Assembly (NCBI GenBank): GCA_041389495.1
Contig: JAWKRT010000001.1
Location: 2,046,001-2,110,000, forward strand
Source: Myxococcota bacterium
Lineage (GTDB): Bacteria; Myxococcota_A; UBA9160; UBA4427
Length of the DNA: 64,000 nucleotides
Direction of reading: 5' to 3'
Made by a program: the position numbers and the translations under genes
The notes under the pieces: model-generated
What the model was told of the DNA's origin: nothing
The model's input: the letters and a program-made list of their open reading frames with translations, nothing else
The model's database searches: none
Shown: positions 8,464 to 16,571 of the stretch, one piece after another
Layout of the letters: each line of letters opens with the position of its first letter
Numbering within the stretch: the stretch's first letter is position 1

Positions 8464-9270
8464 CTAGCGAGGCTTCGCGGCGGCGACGACGGCGATGTCG
8501 AGCTGCCACGAGCGCGCGTCGGGGTCGAGCGCGAACGCGCGGCGCACGCCGTCCGGCGCCGCGCGGAAGAGGGCGCGCAGTCCCTCGCGCGCCGCGGCCG
8601 GCGTGTGCATGCGGTCGGTCCAGACGTCGAAGTCGAGCGGGCAGGGGAAGCTGCCCGCCCGCCGCACGTCGGCGAGGCCGGCGGACTCGAGCATCGCGCG
8701 CCACTCGCCGACGCGGTGGTTGCGGACGTGCGACGGGTCGCGGAGCAGCTCGATCGCGTTGAGCCAGGTGTCCTCGGCGGCGTCGTCGGGGGCGACGCTG
8801 TCGGAGAGCGCGAAGCGGCCGCCCGGCCGCAGCACGCGCGCCGCCTCGCGCGCGAACACCGCGGCGCGCGGGAAGTGGTGCGCGGCGAGCCGCGAGACGA
8901 CGACGTCGAAGCTCGCGTCGGGGAAGGGGAGCGCCTCGGCGTCGCCGCGCTCGACGCGGACGCGCGCGAGGCCGCGTTCGCGCGCGCCCGCGCGCGTCTG
9001 CGCGAGCATCGCGTCGGTGAGGTCGAGCGCCGTGACGTCGGCGCCGGCGGCGGCGAGCGCGAACGTCGTGTGGCCCGCGCCGCAGCCGATGTCGAGCGCG
9101 CGCTCGCCCGGGCGCGCGGCGACCGCGCCGCACAGCGCCCGCAGGTCGGGCCCGTCGGCGTGCGGCCAGCTCGCCGCGTAGCCTTCGGCGGCGGCCGAGA
9201 ACTGGTGGCGGACGGAGTCCTTGACGCCGCGCGCGGCGTCCTCGTCGGCGTGGGGGCGGGGGTCGCGCAC
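8464..9270 (-). CDS. class I SAM-dependent methyltransferase
   Basis: This 268-aa protein carries a Rossmann methyltransferase domain: motif I ALDIGCGAGHTT, acidic motif II ALDLTDAM, GDAEALPFPDASFDVV and RVLRPGGRFALSD, in the UbiE/Methyltransf_11 style. I chose the GTG start at 9270 because GGAGGAG sits just upstream, while longer forms lack a ribosome site. It is divergent from a MarR regulator across an 82-bp AT-rich spacer, so MarR probably controls it. Substrate unknown; small-molecule or quinone-type methylation is typical of the family. Confidence 0.85.
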   Translation of the reverse strand: MRDPRPHADEDAARGVKDSVRHQFSAAAEGYAASWPHADGPDLRALCGAVAARPGERALDIGCGAGHTTFALAAAGADVTALDLTDAMLAQTRAGARERGLARVRVERGDAEALPFPDASFDVVVSRLAAHHFPRAAVFAREAARVLRPGGRFALSDSVAPDDAAEDTWLNAIELLRDPSHVRNHRVGEWRAMLESAGLADVRRAGSFPCPLDFDVWTDRMHTPAAAREGLRALFRAAPDGVRRAFALDPDARSWQLDIAVVAAAKPR

Positions 9271-9322
9271 GGTCGTCTCCTCCGGCAGAGTGGGCGCGCC
9301 GACTTCGATCGGCGGCGAATAG

Positions 9323-9336
9323 TTATCATATGTGAA
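9323..9336. promoter_or_regulatory. candidate MarR operator
   Basis: TTATCATATGTGAA is an imperfect palindrome centred on CATATG (10 of 14 bases match its own reverse complement). It is a conspicuous AT-rich island between the divergent methyltransferase and MarR genes, where a MarR autorepressor would bind. Confidence 0.4.
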
Positions 9337-9352
9337 ATACAGGAGCCAGCGC

Positions 9353-9814
9353 ATGGCGAGGTCGCGGGAGGAACGGGTCCACGGGGCGGTCGAGGCGCTG
9401 ATGCGGCTCGCGGAGGTGGCGCTGCGCCGCCGGCGCCAGCTCGCGCGCGGCGCGGGCCTCACCGACCAGCAGTGGCGCGTGCTCGAGGAGATCCACACCG
9501 AGCACTTCATGCCGTCGCTCTTCGCGCGGGGGAACGAGACGTCGCCCGCGGCCGTGTCGCGGACGCTGCGCGAGCTCGAGGCGCAGGGGCTCGTGCGGGC
9601 GTCGATCGACGCGGGCGATGCGCGCCAGCGCCGCTTCCGGACCACCGCGCGCGGGCGCCGCGCCATCGAGCGGCTGCGCGCGGAGCGCGCGGAGGCGCTC
9701 GCCACCGCCTGGGCCGACCTCGCGAGCGCCGATCTCGAGCGCTTCGCGGCGTTCGCCCACGAGCTGGCCGGGCGGCTCGAGGCGCTGTCCGCGCGCGCGG
9801 ACGCGCGCGACTGA
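9353..9814 (+). CDS. MarR family transcriptional regulator
   Basis: This 153-aa winged-helix regulator has the MarR pattern: GLTDQQWRVLEEI, then the recognition region SPAAVSRTLRELEAQGLV and the wing DARQRRFRTTARGR. The ATG at 9353 is preferred because AGGAG lies seven bases upstream; a GTG at 9332 would overlap the likely operator. MarR dimers usually repress a divergent gene and release DNA on binding a phenolic or lipophilic ligand. The divergent methyltransferase is the obvious target. The downstream TetR gene has its own operator. Confidence 0.88.
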   Translation: MARSREERVHGAVEALMRLAEVALRRRRQLARGAGLTDQQWRVLEEIHTEHFMPSLFARGNETSPAAVSRTLRELEAQGLVRASIDAGDARQRRFRTTARGRRAIERLRAERAEALATAWADLASADLERFAAFAHELAGRLEALSARADARD

Positions 9815-9862
9815 CGCGCGTGCGCCCATCGCCGCCGGGCGATCGGCGCTTGGATCCGAAAG

Positions 9863-9876
9863 TGAAACGTGTTTCA
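9863..9876. promoter_or_regulatory. KstR-like operator, TetR/chsH2 promoter
   Basis: TGAAACGTGTTTCA has perfect 6-bp arms around a 2-bp centre and fits the mycobacterial KstR pattern TnnAACnnGTTnnA on the reverse strand. It ends 11 bases before the start codon of the KstR-like gene, so it should mediate autorepression and control of the following steroid genes. Confidence 0.75.
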
Positions 9877-9887
9877 ATACGCGCCCC

Positions 9888-10490
9888 ATGGCGGCCGAGC
9901 TCGAGGATCGTTCGCAGCGGATCGTCGAGTCGGCGGTCGTGCTCGCGGAGCAGGGCGGCTTCGAGGCCGTCCGCCTGCGCGACGTCGCCTCGCACGCGGG
10001 CGTCGCGCTCGGGACGCTCTACCGGCGGTTCCGCAGCAAGGAGGACCTGCTGGTCGCGGCGCTCGACCGCGAGATGACGGCGCTCGAGCGGCGCGTGCTG
10101 GCGAAGCTGCCGTCGGGCGACAGCGAGCTCGATCGTCTCGAGGCGCTGTTCACGCTCGTGACGCGCAACTTCTGCCGCAAGCCGAACCTCGCGCGCGCGC
10201 TGCTCAAGGCGCTCGTCTGCGGGCAGCCCGAGCTCGCGCAGCAGGTGGCCGGCTTCCACGCGCGGCTCGAGCGGCTGATCGTCGCCGCGGTGCGCGGCGA
10301 AGAGGGCGCGGACGCGAGCGCGCCGACGGAGGCGGAGCGGCGGCTCGCCTGGCATCTCGATCTCGTGTGGTACGCGCTGCTCATCAGCTGGTCGAGCGGC
10401 GTGCGCACGCAGGCGGCGGTGATCGACGAGACGCGCGAAGCGGCGCGCCTCATGATCGAAGGCTGGAACGGAATCCCGAACGGGAACTGA
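9888..10490 (+). CDS. kstR: TetR family regulator, KstR-like
   Basis: This 200-aa TetR repressor has its HTH at residues 10-55 (RDVASHAGVALGTLYRRF). The N-terminal half closely follows what I recall of mycobacterial KstR, including GGFEAVRLR and GTLYRRFRSKEDLLVAAL. KstR represses cholesterol catabolism until a steroid-CoA binds. A perfect KstR-pattern palindrome sits in its promoter and it is followed 17 bp later by chsH2, so it heads the operon it probably controls. The C-terminal ligand domain is less conserved, so the effector could differ. Other TetR fatty-acid regulators are the alternative. Confidence 0.75.
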   Translation: MAAELEDRSQRIVESAVVLAEQGGFEAVRLRDVASHAGVALGTLYRRFRSKEDLLVAALDREMTALERRVLAKLPSGDSELDRLEALFTLVTRNFCRKPNLARALLKALVCGQPELAQQVAGFHARLERLIVAAVRGEEGADASAPTEAERRLAWHLDLVWYALLISWSSGVRTQAAVIDETREAARLMIEGWNGIPNGN

Positions 10491-10507
10491 CGAGGAGAGC
10501 ACGGGGC

Positions 10508-11473
10508 ATGGGAAACGCAGCCCTCGAGGCCGAGTTCGCGAAGTACGTCGGGAAGGCGGTCGGCCCGCCCGAGGTCGCGCGCGACCCGGTGAACGAGCCG
10601 ATGATCCGCCACTGGTGCGAGGCGATGGGCGACGCGAACCCGGTCTACACGGACGCGGACGCCGCGGCGAAGTCGGTGCACGGCGGCATCGTCGCGCCGC
10701 CGACGATGATGCAGGCGTGGATCCTCAAGGGCTACGAGATGGCGCTCGACACCGAGCCCTCCGACCTGCAGGAAGCGCTCCACGCCGTGTTCAACGCGCA
10801 CGGCTACACCGGCGTCGTCGCCACGAACTGCGACCAGGGCTACACGCGCTACCTGCGGCCCGGCGAGCGCATCCGCGCGCAGATGACGATCGAGTCGATC
10901 TCGGAGGAGAAGGCGACCGCCGTCGGCATCGGCCACTTCATCGAGACGCGCACGTCGTTCCGCGACGAGCGGGACGAGGAGGTCGGCTGGATGACCTTCC
11001 GCGTGCTCAAGTTCAAGCCCCAGGAGCGCGCGGCGAGCGCACCGGCCGAGGCCGGCGCCGCGCCGCCCAAGCCCGGGCGCATCCGCCCGCCGCTCTCGCA
11101 GGACGTCGAGTGGTGGTGGAAGGAAGGCATCGAGAAGGATCGCCTGCTGATCCAGAAGTGCGACGCGTGCGGCACGCTGCGGCATCCGACGCGCCCGCTC
11201 TGCCACCGCTGCCAGTCGTTCGACTGGTCGTACGTCGAGGCGAGCGGGAAGGGCACGCTGCACAGCTACGTCGTCATGCACCACCCGCCGCTCCCGGGCT
11301 ACGAGCTCCCGATGGCGATCGGTCTCGTCGACCTCGAGGAGGGCACGCGCGTCGTCGCCGAGCTCGGCGGCGTCGCGTTCGAGGACATCGAGATCGGCAT
11401 GCCGCTGCGCTGCTCGATCGAGGTGGCGGACGAGAGCGGGTTCAAGGTTCCCGTCTTCCGGCCGGCGGCCTAG
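10508..11473 (+). CDS. chsH2: ChsH2-like MaoC/DUF35 fusion, steroid enoyl-CoA hydratase subunit
   Basis: This 321-aa protein has an N-terminal MaoC-like hotdog domain (about 1-165) and a C-terminal DUF35 domain (about 190-321) with a Cys4 zinc ribbon (CDACG...CHRC) and an OB fold. The same fusion defines ChsH2 of the actinobacterial igr operon. There it forms a heterotetramer with ChsH1 that hydrates the last side-chain enoyl-CoA, and its DUF35 part binds the aldolase Ltp2. ChsH1 and Ltp2 genes follow directly here, which strongly supports the assignment. GAGGAGAG precedes the ATG. Confidence 0.85.
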   Translation: MGNAALEAEFAKYVGKAVGPPEVARDPVNEPMIRHWCEAMGDANPVYTDADAAAKSVHGGIVAPPTMMQAWILKGYEMALDTEPSDLQEALHAVFNAHGYTGVVATNCDQGYTRYLRPGERIRAQMTIESISEEKATAVGIGHFIETRTSFRDERDEEVGWMTFRVLKFKPQERAASAPAEAGAAPPKPGRIRPPLSQDVEWWWKEGIEKDRLLIQKCDACGTLRHPTRPLCHRCQSFDWSYVEASGKGTLHSYVVMHHPPLPGYELPMAIGLVDLEEGTRVVAELGGVAFEDIEIGMPLRCSIEVADESGFKVPVFRPAA

Positions 11474-11494
11474 GCGCGCCGCGCGCCGCGCGAC

Positions 11495-11566
11495 GGCAAC
11501 GCGGAACGGCAACGCGGAACGCGGAACGCGGAACGGGAACGCGGAACAGAAAACGGGGAACGGGAA
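11495..11566. repeat. heptad tandem repeat GCGGAAC
   Basis: The spacer between chsH2 and chsH1 holds imperfect heptads GCGGAAC/GGGGAAC, including three exact head-to-tail copies at 11514-11534. They end just before the chsH1 ribosome site. The purine-rich run could affect translation or mRNA folding, but may be simple slippage. Confidence 0.75.
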
Positions 11567-11582
11567 GGGAGACACGACCGAC

Positions 11583-11990
11583 ATGGGCCTCCAGTACGAC
11601 CGCGTGAAGGTGGGCGACGCGCTGCCGACGCTCGAGATCCCGATCACCGCGGCGCTGATCGTGGGCGGCGCGCTCGCCTCGCGCGACTACACGCCCGTGC
11701 ACCACGACACGCCGGCGGCGAAGGCGACGGGCGCACAGGACATCTTCATGAACATCCTGACGACGAACGGGCTCGTCGGACGTTATGTCACCGACTGGGC
11801 GGGCCCCGACGCGCGCGTCACGCACGTCGGCATCAAGCTCGGCGCGCCCAACCACCCGGGCGACACGATGAAGCTCGTGGGCTCCGTGTCCGCGAAGGAC
11901 GACGCGAAGCGCGAGCTCGAGGTGTCGGTCGTCGGCAAGAACGGCTGGGGCAACCACGTCGAGGGCCGGGTCCATCTCGCGCTGCCCTAG
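11583..11990 (+). CDS. chsH1: ChsH1-like MaoC dehydratase subunit
   Basis: This 135-aa single hotdog protein contains the MaoC catalytic region ASRDYTPVHHD (Asp and His of the hydratase motif). ChsH1 is the catalytic partner of ChsH2 in hydrating 3-oxo-4,17-pregnadiene-20-carboxyl-CoA. Its place between chsH2 and ltp2 is the same as in the mycobacterial igr operon. It lies 109 bp after chsH2, across a tandem-repeat spacer. GGGAG upstream marks the ATG. Confidence 0.85.
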   Translation: MGLQYDRVKVGDALPTLEIPITAALIVGGALASRDYTPVHHDTPAAKATGAQDIFMNILTTNGLVGRYVTDWAGPDARVTHVGIKLGAPNHPGDTMKLVGSVSAKDDAKRELEVSVVGKNGWGNHVEGRVHLALP

Positions 11991-12028
11991 CGAGCGGCGC
12001 GCACAGCACAACGACAGGAGGCCGGCCC

Positions 12029-13198
12029 ATGCCGACCGGGTTGAAGAACGAAGCGGCGATCGTCGGAATCGGCGAGACGAAGTACACGAAGAACTCCGGC
12101 GTCTCGGATCTCCACCTCGCGACCGAGGCGGTGTCGAAGGCGATCGCGGACTGCGGGGTCGACCCGCGCGACGTCGACGGCATCGTCACGTACGAGATGG
12201 ACATGTCGGACGGCATCGAGGTCGCGCGCGCCGTCGGCCTGGGCGACCTGACGTTCGAGAGCCGCATGCCCTACGGCGGCGGCGCGTGCATCGGCACCAT
12301 CCTGCACGCGACGATGGCGCTCGCGACCGGCGCCGCGAAGTACGTCGTCTGCTACCGCGCGCTGAACGGGCGCTCGGGCCACCGCTACAGCATGGGCGTG
12401 TCGGGCCAGATGATCACGTCGGACACGATCCACTACGGCTGGTACATGCCGTCGGGACTCGTCACGCCGGCGAGCTGGGTCGCGATGTTCGCGCGCCGGT
12501 ACATGTACGAGACGGGCACGACGTCGGAGGCGCTCGGCGAGGTCGCGGTGCAGACGCGCTCGCACGCGGTGAACAACCCGGCGGCGTTCTTCTACCAGCG
12601 CCCGCTCACGATGCAGGAGCACCAGGCGGCGCGCATGATCGTCGACCCGCTGCGCCTGTACGACTGCTGCCAGGAGACGGACGGCGGCGCGGCGGTCGTG
12701 CTCACGACGCCCGAGCGCGCCAAGGACCTGAAGCAGACGCCCGCCGTCGTGCGCGGCATCGCGCACGCCTCGGCCGACGACCAGGAGCAGATGACGAGCT
12801 TCTATCGCGAGAGCGTCGCGCGCATGCCCGAGGTCGAGCTCGTGGCGAAGCAGCTCTGGGAGAAGAGCGGCATGCGCCCCGACGACATCGACTGCGCCAT
12901 CCTGTACGACGCCTTCACCGTGATCGTGCTGCAGCAGCTCGAGGCCTACGGCTTCTGCAAGTTCGGCGAGGCGAAGGACTTCGTGAAGAACGGCAACATC
13001 TCGGTCGGCGGACGGCTGCCGACCAACACGCACGGCGGCCAGCTCTCGGAGGCCTACATCCACGGGATGAACGGCATCGTCGAGGGCGTGCGCCAGGTGC
13101 GCGGCACGTCGACCAACCAGCCCAGGAAGCACGATCACACCCTCGTCACCTCGGGTCTCGGCGTTCCCACGAGCGCGATGATCCTGGGGCGCGACTGA
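12029..13198 (+). CDS. ltp2: Ltp2-like thiolase-fold aldolase (lipid-transfer type)
   Basis: This 389-aa thiolase-fold protein of the SCPx/lipid-transfer type follows ChsH1/ChsH2. The visible family features are IVGIGETKYT at the start, PYGGGACIGTILHA, LYDAFTVIVLQQLE and GGRLPTNTHGGQLSEAY. Ltp2 performs the retro-aldol cleavage that releases the steroid nucleus and propionyl-CoA. Mycobacterial work shows it needs the DUF35 part of ChsH2, present just upstream. No condensing Cys is evident at the usual site, which fits an aldolase rather than a condensing thiolase. GGAGG precedes the ATG. Confidence 0.85.
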   Translation: MPTGLKNEAAIVGIGETKYTKNSGVSDLHLATEAVSKAIADCGVDPRDVDGIVTYEMDMSDGIEVARAVGLGDLTFESRMPYGGGACIGTILHATMALATGAAKYVVCYRALNGRSGHRYSMGVSGQMITSDTIHYGWYMPSGLVTPASWVAMFARRYMYETGTTSEALGEVAVQTRSHAVNNPAAFFYQRPLTMQEHQAARMIVDPLRLYDCCQETDGGAAVVLTTPERAKDLKQTPAVVRGIAHASADDQEQMTSFYRESVARMPEVELVAKQLWEKSGMRPDDIDCAILYDAFTVIVLQQLEAYGFCKFGEAKDFVKNGNISVGGRLPTNTHGGQLSEAYIHGMNGIVEGVRQVRGTSTNQPRKHDHTLVTSGLGVPTSAMILGRD

Positions 13199-13246
13199 CG
13201 GAGAACGGCGAGCGCCGCGCGGCGGCCGCTCGCGAAGGAGCACGAC

Positions 13247-14422
13247 ATGCCCGAAGCCTGGATCATCGAAGCGAAGCGGACGCCGATCGGCCGGGGCAAG
13301 GCGATCAAGGGCGACCTGTCCGGCATCCACCCGGCGCACCTGCTGCAGAAGGTGCAGACGGGCCTGCTCGAGTCCGCGGGCGTCGACCCGAAGGAGCTCG
13401 AGCAGATCGTCGGGGGCTGCGTCACGCAGGCCGGCGAGCAGAGCAACAACATCGCGCGCAACGCCTGGCTCACGCGCGGCGACCACTACCACGTCGCCGG
13501 CACGACGGTCGACGCGCAGTGCGGCTCCGCGCAGCAGGCGAACCACATGATCTCGGCGTTCGTGCGCGCGGGCGCGCTCGACTGCGGCATCGCGTGCGGC
13601 GTCGAGGTGATGAGCCACGTCGGGCTCGGCCAGAACGTCTACCACGGCCCCGGCTACTTCCAGACGCCGGACTGGCCGTGGGACGCGACGCCCGACCAGT
13701 TCACGACGGTCGAGCGCATCGTGAAGAAGCGCGGCATCACGCGCGAGCAGGCCGACGCGTTCGCGCTGCGCTCGCAGGAGCGCGCCGCCGCGGCGCGCGA
13801 CGCCGGGCACTTCGATCGCGAGATCCTGCCCATCGACGCGCCGATCCTCGGCGACGACGGCCAGCCGACGGGCCAGACGAAGCTCGTCGTGCACGACCAG
13901 GGCATCCGCCCGACGACGCTCGAGGGCCTGGCCTCGCTCAAGCCCGTCGTCGAGGGCGGCATCCACACGGCCGGCAACTCGTCGCAGATCAGCGACGGCG
14001 CGGCGGGCGTGCTGTGGATGTCGCCGGCGAAGGCGAAGGAGCTCGGGCTCAAGCCGCGCGCGCGCATCCTGTGGGACGTCGTCGTCGGCTGCGACCCGTA
14101 CTACCTGCTCGACGGCCCGATCGACGCCACGGAGAAGATCCTCCGCAAGTCGGGCATGAAGCTCTCGGACATCGACCTCTACGAGGTCAACGAGGCGTTC
14201 GCGGCGGTCGTGCTCTCGTGGCTCCAGGTGACGGGCGCCGACATCGACCGCCTGAACGTCAATGGCGGCGCGATCGCGCTCGGCCACCCGGTCGGCGCGA
14301 CGGGGTCGCGGCTGATCGTCAGCGCGCTGCACGAGCTCGAGCGCCAGGACAAGCAGACCGCGTACATCAGCATGTGCTGCGGCTCGGCGCTCGGCACGGG
14401 AACCATCATCGAGCGCCTGTAG
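13247..14422 (+). CDS. fadA5: FadA5-like steroid acetyl-CoA acetyltransferase (thiolase)
   Basis: This 391-aa thiolase II family enzyme has all catalytic residues: Cys92 in QCGSAQQ, NEAFA, His347 in GHPVGATG, and Cys378 in CCGSALGTG. FadA5 thiolytically removes acetyl-CoA during cholesterol side-chain degradation, and fadA5 lies beside the igr operon in mycobacteria. Here it is fourth in the TetR-led operon, 48 bp after ltp2. A general 3-ketoacyl-CoA thiolase is possible, but the context favours the steroid enzyme. Confidence 0.8.
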   Translation: MPEAWIIEAKRTPIGRGKAIKGDLSGIHPAHLLQKVQTGLLESAGVDPKELEQIVGGCVTQAGEQSNNIARNAWLTRGDHYHVAGTTVDAQCGSAQQANHMISAFVRAGALDCGIACGVEVMSHVGLGQNVYHGPGYFQTPDWPWDATPDQFTTVERIVKKRGITREQADAFALRSQERAAAARDAGHFDREILPIDAPILGDDGQPTGQTKLVVHDQGIRPTTLEGLASLKPVVEGGIHTAGNSSQISDGAAGVLWMSPAKAKELGLKPRARILWDVVVGCDPYYLLDGPIDATEKILRKSGMKLSDIDLYEVNEAFAAVVLSWLQVTGADIDRLNVNGGAIALGHPVGATGSRLIVSALHELERQDKQTAYISMCCGSALGTGTIIERL

Positions 14423-14465
14423 CGCGCGGCGCGCGCGCCGCGCGCGCGGAATCGGGAGAGACGCC

Positions 14466-15386
14466 ATGGGAGAGATGGAAGGCAAGGTCGCCGTCGTGAC
14501 GGGCGCGGCGCGCGGGCTCGGGCGCGTCGAGGCGCTCGCGCTCGCGGCGCAGGGCTGTCGCGTCGTCGTGAACGATCTCGGTGTCGCGTCGGACGGAACG
14601 GGCCGCGACGAAGGTCCGGCGCGCGCGGTGTGCGACGAGATCGAGGCGATGGGCGGCGAGGCCGTGCCGCACTTCGGCGACGTCGCCGACTGGAACGACT
14701 CGAAGTCGATGATCCGGACCGCCGTCGAGGCGTTCGGCGAGATGAACATCCTCGTCAACAACGCGGGCTTCTGCCGCGACGTGATCCTGCACAAGATGAC
14801 CGAGCAGGACTTCGACAGCGTCGTGCGCGTGCATCTCAAGGGCCACTTCTGCGGCATCCGCCACGCCGTCGAGTACTGGCGCAACAAGGCACAGACGGAC
14901 GGGAAGCCGCCGTACGGCCGCATCATCAGCACGGCGTCCGAGTCGTTCCTGTTCTGCCAGCCCGGGCAGCCGAACTACGGCCCGGCGAAGGCCGGCATCG
15001 TCCCGCTGACGATCGGGGCCGCGCAGCTGATGGACAAGTACGGCATCACGGCCAACGTGTTCATCCCGCGCGCGCGCACGCGCATGAACGAGGATGGCGT
15101 GTTCGCGGCGATGTTCGCGAAGCCCGAGGAGGGCTTCGACAACTTCGCGCCCGAGAACACGGCGCCGCTCGTCGCGTACCTCGCATCCCCGCGCGCCGCG
15201 AACGTGAACGGCTACGTCTTCATCGTCTGGGGACGGTCGCTGCGCGTGCTGCACCCGCCGACGCCCGGCGAGGAGTGGACCTCGGACGCGCGCTGGACGC
15301 TCGACTCGATCGACGCCGTCGTGCAGCCCTTCATGAAGGGCCGCCCGGGCGTGATCGGCGGCGGGTACGCGCTGCCGCCGGTCTAG
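14466..15386 (+). CDS. short-chain dehydrogenase, 17-beta-HSD4-like
   Basis: This 306-aa SDR has TGAARGLGR (cofactor loop) and NNAGFCRD, with the acidic pair in VNDLGV suggesting NAD preference. At the active site YGPAKAG supplies Tyr and Lys. The length and the C-terminal extension after residue 250 resemble hydroxyacyl-CoA dehydrogenases of the 17-beta-HSD4 type. A similar SDR lies near fadA5 in the mycobacterial cholesterol region. The probable task is oxidation of a 3-hydroxyacyl-CoA side-chain intermediate before thiolysis. It is the last gene of the operon and converges with chsE1. Confidence 0.78.
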   Translation: MGEMEGKVAVVTGAARGLGRVEALALAAQGCRVVVNDLGVASDGTGRDEGPARAVCDEIEAMGGEAVPHFGDVADWNDSKSMIRTAVEAFGEMNILVNNAGFCRDVILHKMTEQDFDSVVRVHLKGHFCGIRHAVEYWRNKAQTDGKPPYGRIISTASESFLFCQPGQPNYGPAKAGIVPLTIGAAQLMDKYGITANVFIPRARTRMNEDGVFAAMFAKPEEGFDNFAPENTAPLVAYLASPRAANVNGYVFIVWGRSLRVLHPPTPGEEWTSDARWTLDSIDAVVQPFMKGRPGVIGGGYALPPV

Positions 15387-15408
15387 CCGGCGAGCGCGGC
15401 GCGGCGGC

Positions 15409-16521
15409 TCAGGCCGCCGCGCCGCTCGCGAGCGCGTCGCCGAGGAGCGCGAGGTGGTGGCTCGCGCCGCCGAGCTCGGTCTCGTGCGCCTTGGCCCACA
15501 GGAAGAAGCGGTGGATCGGGTACTCGACGTCCGAGCCGATGCCGCCGTGCAGGTGCTGCGCGGAGTGGACGACGCGCTGGCCGGCCCGGCACGCCCACCA
15601 CTTCGCGAGCGCGACGGCGCGGCCGGCCGTGGGGGCGCCGCTGTCGAGCTGGTAGATCGCCTGCCACAGCGTCGAGCGGATGCACTCGACGTCGATGTAG
15701 GCGTCGGCCGTGCGCAGAGCGACGCCCTGGAAGGTGCCGATCGGCTTCCCGAACTGCTTGCGGCTGCCGACGTACTCGGCCGTGCGCCGCAGCGCCTCGG
15801 CCGCGACGCCGAGCATCACGGCGCACGTCGCGACGCGCGCGCGCGCGAGCGTGAAGGCGAGCGCGTCGCCCGTGCCGGCGCCGAGCGGCTCGGCGGCCGC
15901 GTCGGCGAGCCGCAGCGTCGCGACGTGCGCGTGGTGCGTGGCGCGGCGCGGCTCGAGTGCGACGCCGCCGCTCGTCGGGTCGAGCACGAAGAGGCCCGGT
16001 GTGCCGTCCTCGCGGCGCGCGGAGACGACGATCGCGCGCGCGCCGTCGGCGGCGGCGACCGTGCTCTTCACGCCGTTCAGCACGACCCCCGCACCCTTGC
16101 GCGTGGCCGTCGTGCCGGGCGCCTCGGCGGGCTGCGTGCCCTCCTGCAGCGCGGCCGTCAGCCAGTGGTCGCCCGCGACGAGCCCCGGCAGGAGCGCGCG
16201 CTTCTGCGCGTCGCTGCCGAAGCGCGCGATCGCGAGGCCCGCCTGCGCGAGCGCGGGAACGAGCGGCACGGGTGCGAGGTGGCGGCCCTGCTCCTCGAGC
16301 AGGAGGCAGAGCTCGAGCAGGCCCATGCCCATGCCGTCCTGCGCCTCGTCGACGGCGATGCCCAGCAGGTTGGCCTCGGCGAGCTGCTTCCAGAGCGCGG
16401 TGTCGAAGACCGCCTCGCTCTTGTCGACCGTGCGCAGGCTCTCGTCGCTCACGGCGTCCGAGAAGATCTGCCGCGCGAGCTCCTGGATGGCGGTCTGCTC
16501 TTCGGAGAGGGAGAAGTCCAT
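15409..16521 (-). CDS. chsE1: ChsE1-like acyl-CoA dehydrogenase subunit
   Basis: This 370-aa protein is the divergent subunit type of a heterotetrameric acyl-CoA dehydrogenase. It matches what I recall of FadE28/ChsE1 in YVGSRKQFGKPIGTFQ and QHLHGGIGSDVEYPIHRFF. With ChsE2 it dehydrogenates 3-oxo-4-pregnene-20-carboxyl-CoA, the step before ChsH1/ChsH2. It is transcribed after chsE2 with a 50-bp gap and converges with the SDR. The last residues (Ala-rich) extend slightly beyond actinobacterial versions. Confidence 0.82.
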   Translation of the reverse strand: MDFSLSEEQTAIQELARQIFSDAVSDESLRTVDKSEAVFDTALWKQLAEANLLGIAVDEAQDGMGMGLLELCLLLEEQGRHLAPVPLVPALAQAGLAIARFGSDAQKRALLPGLVAGDHWLTAALQEGTQPAEAPGTTATRKGAGVVLNGVKSTVAAADGARAIVVSARREDGTPGLFVLDPTSGGVALEPRRATHHAHVATLRLADAAAEPLGAGTGDALAFTLARARVATCAVMLGVAAEALRRTAEYVGSRKQFGKPIGTFQGVALRTADAYIDVECIRSTLWQAIYQLDSGAPTAGRAVALAKWWACRAGQRVVHSAQHLHGGIGSDVEYPIHRFFLWAKAHETELGGASHHLALLGDALASGAAA

Positions 16522-16571
16522 GGGGTGCTCTCTTCGCTTCGTGGCTTCGGTGCGGAGTGGGGTGGGGCGGC

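Noticed and set aside
11987..14932. 981-codon open frame antisense to ltp2, fadA5 and the SDR
   Set aside because: The sense strand encodes recognisable catalytic motifs; the antisense product is compositionally biased and has no domain.
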